Shown here piece after piece: positions 1 through 5,860 of a stretch of DNA of 7,950 nucleotides. The notes below the pieces were generated by a model. The model was not told the origin of the DNA, made no database searches, and worked only from the letters and a program-made list of their open reading frames with translations. Every line of letters begins with the position of its first letter. Positions within the stretch are counted from its first letter, which is position 1. Made by a program: the position numbers and the translations under genes. Source of the DNA: Succinatimonas hippei (GTDB lineage Bacteria; Pseudomonadota; Gammaproteobacteria; Enterobacterales; Succinivibrionaceae); the NCBI GenBank assembly GCA_004557545.1, contig SFGV01000090.1:1-7950 (forward strand), written 5' to 3'.

Positions 1-303
1 ACCGATCTTGACGACGAGGCGGGCTTTGAGGCCGAGGTGCGCCAGAACAAGGCGATGGGCTTTGACGGCAAGAGTCTGATCAACCCGAAGCAGATCCGCC
101 TGGTGCACGAGATATTCGCGCCGACCGCCAAGGAGGTCGCGCAGGCCGAGGCGATGGTTTCCGCCTTCCGCACGGCCGCGGCCGCCGGTATCGGCGTGTT
201 CACGGTGAACGGCAAGATGGTGGACGTCGCCTTCATTCCGGGCGCGGAGCGCATCCTGCGGCTGGCGAAGGCCTGCGGCATGTACGAGGGGGATTTGGTA
301 TGA
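1..303 (+). CDS. citE: Citrate lyase beta subunit, C-terminal part (5' end outside window)
   Basis: This is the C-terminal 100 residues of CitE, the citryl-ACP lyase subunit of the cytoplasmic citrate lyase complex, which splits citryl-ACP into acetyl-ACP and oxaloacetate. The frame is open from base 1, so the start lies to the left. Visible family signatures are an acidic DLDDE stretch at the left edge, MGFDGKSLINPKQI followed by VHEIFAPT, then GIGVFTVNGKMVD and a closing ERILRLAKACG helix, in the order expected for CitE. The stop overlaps the citF start (ATGA at 300-303), the usual translational coupling of citE and citF in citDEF operons. The DNA is very GC-rich, unlike the window beyond about 1100. 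Some CitE-like proteins act alone on other acyl-CoAs, but the citF neighbour makes true citrate lyase the best reading. Confidence 0.93.
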   Translation, partial: TDLDDEAGFEAEVRQNKAMGFDGKSLINPKQIRLVHEIFAPTAKEVAQAEAMVSAFRTAAAAGIGVFTVNGKMVDVAFIPGAERILRLAKACGMYEGDLV

Positions 304-1229
304 AAAACGCTGTTGGACGCGACATTCCGGACTTCCTGCTCACGGGCGGCAAGGAGGTCTATCAGGGCAAGAACTACATGGACGGCAGGTATGTTCAGAA
401 GACTGCCCCTCGCACGCGCATCTATGAGAAGCCGCAGGAGAGCAAGATCGTTGCGACGCTTGCCGACGCGCTGCGCGCCTGCGGGGCGAAGGACGGCATG
501 ACGTTCTCCTTCCATCATCACCTGCGCAACGGCGACTTCGTCGTGAACATGGTGATGAAGGCCGCCATTGAGGAGTTGGGCCTTCGCGACCTGACCATCG
601 CGGCGACCTCTCTGGGCGAGGCGCACGACCCCATTGCCGACTACATCGAGGAGGGCAAGGTCGTGGGCATCCAGACCAGCGGCATCCGCGGACGGATGGG
701 CGAGGTCGTCTCCCACGGCAAGCTCAAGACCCCGGCCATCATCCGCAGCCACGGCGGCCGTCCGCGCGCCATCGAGGCGGGCGAGGTGCATATCGACATC
801 GCCTTCGTCGCCGCGCCGACCTCCGACTGCGTGGGTAACTGCCGCGGCATCGGCGGCAAGAGCAACTGCGGCTCGCTGGGCTACGCCATGACCGACGCGA
901 AGTACGCCGACCACGTCGTTGTGGTGACGGACTGCCTCGTCGATTTCCCGAACATGCCTGCCTCGGTCGAGGCGATTGACGTCGACGCGGTGGTGGTCGT
1001 CGATTCCATCGGCAACCCGAAGAAGATCGCCTCCGCCGCGGCACGCATCTCCCAGAACCCGCGTGACCTGATGATGGCCGAGAATGTGGCGAAGGTGATA
1101 GACATCATATGGATCAGACGCGCCCAGGAGCAGCTGCATTACAAGCGCCGGAAGGTGGAATACCACTCCGTAATCTCTGTCAACGAAATCCTTAAGATCA
1201 GGAAGGCTCGCGTAATCAGGCACAAATGA
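300..1229 (+). CDS. citF: Citrate lyase alpha subunit, truncated, with an unrelated C-terminal tail
   Basis: CitF is the citrate:acetyl-ACP transferase subunit that charges the acyl carrier protein CitD with citrate. Residues 1 to about 266 follow the family: SFHHHLRNGDFVVNMVM near 75-91, a SHGGR motif, then IDIAFVAAPTSDCVGN, GGKSNCGSLGYAM, and NPRDLMMAENVAKVI near 254-267. The family is about 510 residues long. This frame ends at 309, and its last 42 or so residues do not resemble CitF. That tail is DNA which on the opposite strand encodes a membrane glycosyltransferase, so it is an accidental read-through. About half of the protein is missing, and a working subunit is not expected from this ORF. 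The ATG at 300 overlaps the citE stop. The break coincides with a fall in GC content; see the junction at 1080-1100. Confidence 0.9.
   Translation: MKNAVGRDIPDFLLTGGKEVYQGKNYMDGRYVQKTAPRTRIYEKPQESKIVATLADALRACGAKDGMTFSFHHHLRNGDFVVNMVMKAAIEELGLRDLTIAATSLGEAHDPIADYIEEGKVVGIQTSGIRGRMGEVVSHGKLKTPAIIRSHGGRPRAIEAGEVHIDIAFVAAPTSDCVGNCRGIGGKSNCGSLGYAMTDAKYADHVVVVTDCLVDFPNMPASVEAIDVDAVVVVDSIGNPKKIASAAARISQNPRDLMMAENVAKVIDIIWIRRAQEQLHYKRRKVEYHSVISVNEILKIRKARVIRHK
1080..1100. other. Composition and gene-content breakpoint (citF / glycosyltransferase join)
   Basis: Reading rightwards, CitF-like sequence (AENVAKVI) persists to about 1100. Reading leftwards on the minus strand, glycosyltransferase-like sequence (VYHLRHIL) persists to about 1080. 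The roughly 20 bases between satisfy both genes in opposite strands. To the left the DNA is strongly GC-rich; to the right it has moderate GC. No insertion sequence, terminal repeat or target duplication is visible. An overlap of this kind fits a microhomology join, either in assembly or amplification or by illegitimate recombination. The exact base cannot be fixed by eye. Confidence 0.75.
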
Positions 1230-1421
1230 GGCTGCAAATTCAGGTGATATGAGTTTAGCCGCTACATACTTGAGGTTAACAAGCGCAGTGTACTGGTCAA
1301 GCGGCTCATCGCAGGTGACCCCGAAATCAGGCAGGATCCACATTCCTAAAATAAAGATCAGCGCAAAGAACAGCGCCGTTCCAAGACAGCTGTAAAGCCT
1401 TGAGGATAAATCCCTGTACAT
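1080..1421 (-). pseudogene. N-terminal fragment of a membrane glycosyltransferase (GT39/ArnT-like, GT-C fold)
   Basis: Starting at ATG 1421-1419 on the minus strand, 114 codons are open before the frame enters citF antisense. The fragment begins MYRDLSSRLYS and has one clear membrane helix at about residues 13-32 (LGTALFFALIFILGMWIL). The acidic CDEP motif follows at 37-40, where GT-C enzymes carry their catalytic acid in the first periplasmic loop. Further on are RDYGVVFHLPALVMQLLLG at 82-100 and YDVYHLRHIL at 105-114; the YG and LRH patterns recur at this position in family 39 glycosyltransferase-like proteins. A full protein would have 450 or more residues and about ten helices, so most is lost at the join. 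Codon use matches the genes to its right, not citF. A weak CAGG lies upstream of the ATG. Sugar donor and acceptor cannot be inferred. Confidence 0.72.
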
Positions 1422-1491
1422 ACTGAAATTACCTGAAAAATATTTTTCACGCCTGATATCGCGAAAACGCGAGCCCTGAAGTTATGCCGCC

Positions 1492-1512
1492 ATTATACAA
1501 ATCGTTTGTATA
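1492..1512 (-). promoter_or_regulatory. Perfect inverted repeat overlapping a TATAAT box for the glycosyltransferase fragment
   Basis: TATACAAA-TCG-TTTGTATA at 1494-1512 is a perfect 8-bp-arm dyad. On the minus strand a consensus -10 box, TATAAT, occupies 1497-1492 and overlaps it, about 70 bases before the glycosyltransferase ATG at 1421. No good -35 box is found at the usual spacing. The arrangement is what a dimeric repressor or activator site would look like; which regulator family binds is unknown. It also lies about 150 bases upstream of the divergent flavin reductase gene. Confidence 0.5.
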
Positions 1513-1564
1513 CTCCGCGCCTCTATTGTTGAACCTGAACGTGCTCCGAGATGATTTATACATT

Positions 1565-1583
1565 CAATAAATGACATTTATTG
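1565..1583. promoter_or_regulatory. 19-bp palindrome, candidate operator of the flavin reductase gene
   Basis: CAATAAATG-A-CATTTATTG is a perfect 9-bp-arm dyad around a single base. Its right edge touches the candidate -35 hexamer of the downstream gene (1581-1586), a classic repressor position. Its sequence differs from the dyad at 1494-1512, so if both are bound, different proteins may be involved. Its centre lies 71 bases from the centre of that dyad. Confidence 0.5.
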
Positions 1584-1608
1584 TGTATTGTATAGATATT
1601 TGTAATAT
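1581..1608 (+). promoter_or_regulatory. Candidate sigma70 promoter of the flavin reductase gene
   Basis: TTGTGT at 1581-1586 and TAATAT at 1603-1608 are separated by 16 bases, about 40 bases before the start codon. The -10 sits inside a further dyad (GATATT-TGT-AATATC, 1595-1609), which is followed directly by ATACT-CAA-AGTAT (1610-1622). Assigned by eye; the surrounding DNA is AT-rich, so chance matches are possible. Confidence 0.45.
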
Positions 1609-1646
1609 CATACTCAAAGTATTACTAATATTAAGGACAGACACAA

Positions 1647-2201
1647 ATGGCTGAATATAAAACTCTTATTACTCGTGATGTCAGCCGCCTGGTAGGCGGT
1701 GGCCAAGTGGTAAATGTTTCCACATTGTCAAAGGACGGCGTAGGTGATGTGATGTCCGCCGCGTGGAATACCGCGTATGACAGCGATATGGTGCTCGTAG
1801 TGCTTGATCTTGGTCATACCACCACCAGGAACATCAAGGATACCGGTAAGTTTGTAGTCTCCATTCCTTCAATTGAGCAGATATCCGAGGTTTATAAGGT
1901 AGGCTCAGAGCACGGCAGGATCACAGGTGACAAGTTCAAGTGGGCCGGAATAAAACCTGAAATCTCTCCCAAGCTCAATATTCCGGTGATCCCAGGTGAA
2001 ATGGCGTATATCGAGAGTGAGCTTGAAGAGCCTGAGGTATTCAAAAAGACCGGTGTCGCCATCGGTCGCGCGGTTAATGTGTACGTAAGATCGGATCTCT
2101 GGGATGATCAAAGCTCAAGCTTCGGTAAGGGTTTTGTTCACGCTCTGCACTATGTGGATGAGAGCACCTTCTACGCTGACGGCAAGCTCATCAGGCAATA
2201 A
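1647..2201 (+). CDS. Flavin reductase family / flavoredoxin-like protein
   Basis: This 184-residue cytoplasmic protein has the split-barrel FMN-binding fold of the flavin reductase (DIM6/NTAB) family. Supporting features are an early strand VVNVSTLSKDG (21-31), an AAW position at 38-40 where the family has its conserved small-residue/Trp turn, and TTTRNIKDTGKFVVSIPS at 58-75, which matches the family's phosphate-contacting T-x-x-N-I-x-x-TG-x-F-V-x-x-IP pattern. YKVGSEHGRITGDKF follows near 83-97. The length fits flavoredoxins (about 190). The role would be electron transfer through bound FMN or reduction of free flavin with NAD(P)H; the substrate is not predictable. The ATG at 1647 is preceded by AAGGA at 1633-1637 with a 9-base gap. 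It is a single-gene unit, with dyads and a promoter upstream and a hairpin after the stop. Confidence 0.85.
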   Translation: MAEYKTLITRDVSRLVGGGQVVNVSTLSKDGVGDVMSAAWNTAYDSDMVLVVLDLGHTTTRNIKDTGKFVVSIPSIEQISEVYKVGSEHGRITGDKFKWAGIKPEISPKLNIPVIPGEMAYIESELEEPEVFKKTGVAIGRAVNVYVRSDLWDDQSSSFGKGFVHALHYVDESTFYADGKLIRQ

Positions 2202-2210
2202 GTTTTCCTG

Positions 2211-2231
2211 GTCCTCCGCTTCACGGAGGAC
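2211..2231 (+). terminator. Hairpin after the flavin reductase gene
   Basis: GTCCTCCG (2211-2218) pairs perfectly with CGGAGGAC (2224-2231) around a 5-base loop, ten bases after the stop. The T-rich stretch (ACTTTTCTTTT) begins only about ten bases past the stem, so termination may be incomplete. The hairpin also separates this gene from rlmJ. Confidence 0.6.
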
Positions 2232-2305
2232 TTATCCAAAACTTTTCTTTTGACCTTATGCAATGAGATATACTCTTTGCGTTAACCTCGCAGGGAGTTC
2301 TGATC

Positions 2306-3091
2306 ATGCTTTCATACCGCCACGGCTATCATGCCGGAAATCACGCTGATGTCTTAAAGCACATGACATTGTGCCTGCTCCTGCGCGCGCTTGAAATGAA
2401 GGATAAGCCCTATTGCGTGATAGATAAATACAGCACCGGAATATTAAAGATTGAACGCTCGTCAAAGCTGCGCTCTCTGGTGCCAGAGTATTACAAGGCT
2501 CTCGATCTTTTAAGACAAAAGGATCCCAAGGCCATCCCGGGATCACCATGGTTTGAGCAGAGCCTTACAAGGGATTGTGACAGGATCACTTTAATTGATC
2601 TGCATCCAGCCGAGATCACAAGCCTTAAGGATCTCTTCCACCGCGATCACCGCATAAATGTGCAAAAGCGTGACGCCATGGAGGCCATGAACGCCCTGCT
2701 CCCACCCACACCAAGGCGCGGACTGTGCTTTATCGATCCTTCCTATGAGGAGAAGGGAGATTACGAGCTGCTGGTGAAGACGCTAAAAAAAGCGACCGCC
2801 AAATGGTCTACCGGGATCTACGCTGTCTGGTATCCGGTGCTAGGCCGCATGATCGATCACTCAAAAAATCTTACACAGGATCTAAAGCGCTTGGACTATC
2901 CGATGCTTCAGGCTGAGCTCAGGGTTTCAGAGCAGGATGAGGAGATAGGAATGTGCGGTTCAGGAATGCTGGTTTTAAACTATCCTTACGCGCTGACATC
3001 GCCTCTTAAGGCGGTAACTGCCGAACTTGGAAGAGAGCTTGGCGGAAAGTCAGGAGATACCGCCTTTAGGATCTTAAATCCAAGAGAATAA
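2306..3091 (+). CDS. rlmJ: RlmJ-type 23S rRNA (adenine-2030-N6)-methyltransferase, with eroded motif I
   Basis: RlmJ methylates A2030 of 23S rRNA from S-adenosylmethionine. The N-terminal signature MLSYRHGYHAGNHADVLKH is intact, including Y4, H6 and K18, as are PGSP (78-81), DLHPAE (98-103), TGIYAVWYP (169-177) and SGMLVLNYP (219-227). The two catalytic motifs deviate. E. coli has DTHAGAG at SAM-binding motif I, where this protein reads D40-KYSTGI; motif IV, normally DPPY, is D144-PSY. At 261 residues it is shorter than the 280 of E. coli, mainly through a gap before PGSP. The reading frame is uninterrupted and no neighbouring frame restores motif I, so this looks like divergence and not a frameshift. 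The start is supported by AGGGAG at 2292-2297. A TATACT at 2269-2274 could be the -10, without a well-spaced -35. Family assignment is firm; activity is uncertain. Confidence 0.88.
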   Translation: MLSYRHGYHAGNHADVLKHMTLCLLLRALEMKDKPYCVIDKYSTGILKIERSSKLRSLVPEYYKALDLLRQKDPKAIPGSPWFEQSLTRDCDRITLIDLHPAEITSLKDLFHRDHRINVQKRDAMEAMNALLPPTPRRGLCFIDPSYEEKGDYELLVKTLKKATAKWSTGIYAVWYPVLGRMIDHSKNLTQDLKRLDYPMLQAELRVSEQDEEIGMCGSGMLVLNYPYALTSPLKAVTAELGRELGGKSGDTAFRILNPRE

Positions 3092-3158
3092 ACCTCAGGA
3101 CATAAGGTCACGAAAAAGCACCTTGATCGGATACCTTAATTTCGTTGTTATATCAGTA

Positions 3159-3400
3159 TTATTGTTCTTCTGGTTGATCTGCGCTTTGCTGATTGGTCCC
3201 AACCAAATCCAAAAGACGAACGAACTGCACGGGTGTTACAACGATTGGATTCTTTGGAAAATGCTTCATATTTCCGGTCACAAGGTAACTATCATTTCGC
3301 TCTTCCTTTGATGCCACTGCAACCTCAAAAAACACTGCATCATTCTTATCCTAGAAATCTGCATCGATTTCAATGGCCTGTTGGCTTATCTGATTATCAG
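3159..3400 (-). pseudogene. Remnant of a PIN-domain toxin (COG1569-type), C-terminal part with in-frame TAG
   Basis: On the minus strand, 63 codons precede a TAA at 3161-3159. They read DKNDAVFFEVAVASK, SYLVTGNMKHFP and IVVTPVQFVRLLDLV. This is the C-terminal half of PIN-family toxins of putative toxin-antitoxin systems: D-x-x-D with F-x-E-V-A, then VTGN-x-KHFP, then VVTP-x-x-F. The aspartates belong to the metal-binding acidic cluster of these RNases. Directly upstream the frame has TAG at 3353-3351. The codons before that (AIEIDADF) still look like the family, so the TAG appears to be a nonsense mutation. Beyond about 3400 the frame runs into the hairpin next to sucD and no N-terminal half is found. 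No antitoxin gene is visible. It is not expected to be functional. Open frames on the + strand here (3123-3311 and 3233-3433) are antisense shadows. Confidence 0.72.
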
Positions 3401-3423
3401 GCGGCCAAAATAACTGGCCGCCT
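3399..3423 (-). terminator. Strong hairpin downstream of sucD
   Basis: AGGCGGCCA (3399-3407) pairs perfectly with TGGCCGCCT (3415-3423) around a 7-base loop, 20 bases past the sucD stop. No T-run follows on the minus strand, and only a weak T-rich stretch follows on the plus strand. It may protect the 3' end of the sucCD mRNA or act as a weak two-way terminator instead of a textbook intrinsic one. A small dyad (CTGAT-T-ATCAG, 3390-3400) adjoins it. Confidence 0.55.
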
Positions 3424-3442
3424 TGCGCTTTAGATTTTAGGA

Positions 3443-4318
3443 TTATTTCCAGCCGGTAGCCTTTTTGACCCCGTCAGCAATATCCGCAGCGGTATCCACT
3501 ACCGTTACTCCGCACTCCTCGAGAACCTTGCGCTTTTCCGCCGCAGTAGAACCACCGCCTGAGATGATGGCGCCGGCGTGACCCATACGCTGACCGGCAG
3601 GCGCTGAGGCGCCTGCGATATAAGAGATCACCGGCTTGTGCATATGGTCTCTTACAAAACGCGCCGCGTCCTGTTCAGCGGTACCGCCGATCTCACCTAC
3701 CATGACCACTGCCTCAGTCTGTGGATCTTCCTCAAAGCGGGAGAGCATGTCTACAAAGGTTGAGCCCTGTACCGGATCACCGCCGATGCCCACACAGGTT
3801 GACTGACCAAAGCCTGCGTCAGTTGTCTCTCTAACAGCCTCATAGGTAAGTGTGCCTGAGCGTGAGACTATACCTACCTTGCCTTTTTTAAAGATCTCCT
3901 GCGGCATGATGCCAATCTTGCACTCATCAGGGGTTAAAACTCCCGGGCAGTTTGGTCCTATAAGCACGCTCTGAGACTCACGCAGACGAGCCTTGACCTT
4001 GAGCATGTCGATGACCGGGATCCCTTCTGTGATGCAGACGATAAGCGGGATCTTAGCGGCAATTGCCTCTAATATCGAGTCAGCTGCAAACGGAGGCGGA
4101 ACCATGATCATGGTAGCGTTGGCTCCAGTCTCCTCAACGGCTTTGGCTACAGTATTGAAAACCGGTACCCCAAGATGAGTCTGACCGCCCTTTCCCGGAG
4201 TGACTCCTCCGACTACCTTGGTGCCGTATTCGAGCATCTGCTCGCAGTGCGCGGTTCCCTGAGAACCTGTAATGCCCTGACAGATCACGCGGGTGTTCTT
4301 GTTTACCAATATGCTCAT
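3443..4318 (-). CDS. sucD: Succinyl-CoA synthetase, alpha subunit
   Basis: SucD is the CoA-binding, phosphohistidine-carrying subunit of succinyl-CoA ligase, which interconverts succinyl-CoA + NDP + phosphate with succinate + CoA + NTP in the cytoplasm. Its 291 residues are close to the 289 of E. coli. Seen here are the Rossmann CoA-binding segment ITGSQGTAH (16-24), GGVTPGKGG (37-45), ITEGIP (96-101), GPNCPG (121-126), VSRSGTLTYE (151-160), STCVGIGGDP (173-182) and the active-site loop RMGHAGAI with the phosphorylated H247. All key residues are present. The ATG at 4318 has GGAG at 4330-4327, eight bases away, and follows the sucC stop by 12 bases, so the two genes form one operon transcribed sucC then sucD. 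No sucAB genes adjoin. Confidence 0.97.
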   Translation of the reverse strand: MSILVNKNTRVICQGITGSQGTAHCEQMLEYGTKVVGGVTPGKGGQTHLGVPVFNTVAKAVEETGANATMIMVPPPFAADSILEAIAAKIPLIVCITEGIPVIDMLKVKARLRESQSVLIGPNCPGVLTPDECKIGIMPQEIFKKGKVGIVSRSGTLTYEAVRETTDAGFGQSTCVGIGGDPVQGSTFVDMLSRFEEDPQTEAVVMVGEIGGTAEQDAARFVRDHMHKPVISYIAGASAPAGQRMGHAGAIISGGGSTAAEKRKVLEECGVTVVDTAADIADGVKKATGWK

Positions 4319-4330
4319 TTAGAATTCTCC

Positions 4331-5500
4331 TCACGCCTGCGCTGCCGCAGTCTTTACCGCGAGCGCCGCCGCCTGTCTTAAATCTCTTGCTGGAACAATA
4401 TTTAGTCCGCAGTCAGTCAGGATCTCCTGTCCCTTCCTGGCGTGATTGCCCTCAAGCCTTACCACGACCGGAACCTTGGTCCTGATCTCCTCAACCGCGC
4501 CTTTAATGCCTTCTGCGATCATGTCACAGCGGACAATTCCGCCGAAGATGTTGACCATGATGCAGCGCACATTGGGATCTTCAAGAATTACTTTGAAAGC
4601 CTCTTTTACGCGGTCCTTGGTCGCGGTACCGCCGACATCCAGAAAGTTCGCGGGGGTACCGCCCATATTCTTGATGATATCCATGGTTCCCATGGCAAGC
4701 CCGGCGCCGTTTACCAGGCAACCTATGGTTCCCTCAAGCGGAACATAGGAGAAGCCAGCGGCCACGGCTGTCGCGACACGGGGATCCTCCTGAGTCGGAT
4801 CGTCCATTTCGGCTAAATCTGGGTGACGATACAGTGCGTAAGAGTCCACGTTAATCTTGGCGTCAAGGCACTGCAGGGCGCCTTCATCGTTTACCACCAG
4901 AGGATTGATCTCAACTAGCGAGAGATCGTTTTCAAGGAACATCCTTACTATTCCGGTAAAGATCCTGGCAAAGGCGTTTACCTGTTTACCCTCAAGTCCC
5001 AGACGGTAGGCAAGATCGCGGCCCTGGAAGGCCTCTGGTCCTACCAGTAAATCAATCTCCTCGCGGAAGATCATCTCTGGATTCCTGGCCGCAACCTCTT
5101 CAATGCTCATGCCTCCGCAGGGAGAGGCGAGGACAACCAGCGCGGCCTTGGCACGGTCGATGGTGCAGGACACATAAAGCTCCTTTTTAACCTTTACGGC
5201 GCGCTCAATTAAGATCTTGTTTACGGGTTTGCCATGAGGACCGCTCTGACGGGTGACCAGTCTGCGGCCAAGCCATTTGGCCGCGAAGGCCTCAGCCTCT
5301 GCCGGGGTGGTAACCAGCTTTACCCCGCCTGCCTTGCCGCGGGCGCCGCTGTGCACCTGGCATTTGCATACAAAGGGTCCCGGAGCCAGATCATAGGCAG
5401 CCTTGCCTATACCTGTAGCCTTGGTGCTTACTTCAAAATCTCCTACAGGAAGGCCATACTTCCTGAATATTTCTTTGGCCTGGTATTCATGTAAATCCAT
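4331..5500 (-). CDS. sucC: Succinyl-CoA synthetase, beta subunit
   Basis: SucC is the ATP-grasp subunit that binds the nucleotide and succinate. From ATG 5500 it has 389 residues (E. coli 388) and begins MDLHEYQAKEIF, the family's standard N-terminus. A GTG four codons earlier (5512-5510) also opens the frame, but the ATG fits the family length better. Motifs in order are CKCQVHSGARGKAGGVK (45-61), EINPLVV with metal/nucleotide-site E197 and N199, D213 in CLDAK, the phosphate loop GCLVNGAGLAMGTMD (260-274), PANFLDVGG (283-291), NIFGGIVRCD (317-326) and VVVRLEGN (345-352). Numbering agrees with E. coli at E197, N199 and D213. The ribosome-binding site is weak (GTGGGT). Upstream lies a divergent AT-rich region with a candidate operator; downstream is sucD. 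The enzyme is probably used for energy conservation or succinyl-CoA supply. Confidence 0.96.
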   Translation of the reverse strand: MDLHEYQAKEIFRKYGLPVGDFEVSTKATGIGKAAYDLAPGPFVCKCQVHSGARGKAGGVKLVTTPAEAEAFAAKWLGRRLVTRQSGPHGKPVNKILIERAVKVKKELYVSCTIDRAKAALVVLASPCGGMSIEEVAARNPEMIFREEIDLLVGPEAFQGRDLAYRLGLEGKQVNAFARIFTGIVRMFLENDLSLVEINPLVVNDEGALQCLDAKINVDSYALYRHPDLAEMDDPTQEDPRVATAVAAGFSYVPLEGTIGCLVNGAGLAMGTMDIIKNMGGTPANFLDVGGTATKDRVKEAFKVILEDPNVRCIMVNIFGGIVRCDMIAEGIKGAVEEIRTKVPVVVRLEGNHARKGQEILTDCGLNIVPARDLRQAAALAVKTAAAQA

Positions 5501-5571
5501 ATTTTTACCCACGCTCTAAAACTGTCACCATTTAAGAGCAAATGATACCCATAATCAAGCTATGTAACCCC

Positions 5572-5608
5572 TTTAATGCACCATATATGTGCATTAAATT
5601 TAACTATA
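5572..5608 (-). promoter_or_regulatory. Candidate sucCD promoter with a 10-bp-arm inverted repeat
   Basis: TTTAATGCAC (5572-5581) and GTGCATTAAA (5589-5598) are perfect inverted arms around the 7-base spacer CATATAT. On the minus strand a TATAGT box (5608-5603) lies just upstream, so transcription from it would start inside the dyad, about 95 bases before the sucC ATG. No convincing -35 is found. The geometry fits an operator that blocks initiation; the regulator is unknown. Confidence 0.45.
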
Positions 5609-5823
5609 ACTGATGTTATCTGTAGTATCAGACTGTTATTTCATTATTTTTTGTTGTTTACCGCTATTTCCTCTCAGAACTTTAAATATTTTTTAAATCT
5701 GACATTTCAGCTTAGATTCTGCACTATAAAGATGCTTTTAAGGCTTTAACGGTTTTTATGCCACGCTACTGACCAGATTTTATTTCCGCGGCGCTTAAAG
5801 TAAGAGGCAGACTTTTTCGCTCT

Positions 5824-5831
5824 GATATAAC
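5824..5831 (+). promoter_or_regulatory. Extended -10 element for the TraI_2-type gene
   Basis: TGATATAAC at 5823-5831 contains TG-n-TATAAC, an extended -10 of sigma70 type, about 30 bases before the ATG at 5861. The -35 region is poor, as is common for extended -10 promoters. GGAG at 5852-5855 is the ribosome-binding site, five bases before the ATG. Confidence 0.45.
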
Positions 5832-5860
5832 ATTGCCGCTCTCACATAGCTGGAGTATTT

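Larger units (their letters stand above)
5501..5860. other. Divergent AT-rich intergenic region, no gene seen
   Basis: These 360 bases separate the starts of sucC (-) and the TraI_2-type gene (+). I found no coding frame on either strand that resembles a protein. The middle (about 5620-5750) is very AT-rich with T-runs and a TTTAAA-TATTT-TTTAAA dyad, as in UP elements or nucleoid-protein sites. A small dyad, ATAAC-TGAT-GTTAT, lies at 5606-5619. The identifiable control elements are listed separately. Confidence 0.6.

Noticed and set aside
739..1044. 101-codon minus-strand frame inside citF (and similar frames at 313-501, 634-891, 641-865, 881-1108)
   Set aside because: Frames rich in Arg/Ser/Pro caused by high GC; no family resemblance, and the citF frame is clearly the real one.
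2304..2549. 81-codon minus-strand frame inside rlmJ
   Set aside because: Shadow frame; rlmJ has clear homology motifs on the other strand.
3123..3311. 62-codon + strand frame with a hydrophobic N-terminus, starting TTG
   Set aside because: No ribosome-binding site; it is antisense to the PIN-toxin remnant, whose minus-strand translation has recognisable motifs.
3233..3433. 66-codon + strand frame starting GTG
   Set aside because: Its end runs through the hairpin at 3399-3423 and it is antisense to the PIN remnant; no family recognised.
5498..5512. Upstream GTG start for sucC adding four residues
   Set aside because: The family begins at the MDLHEYQ equivalent; the ATG at 5500 gives the normal length.
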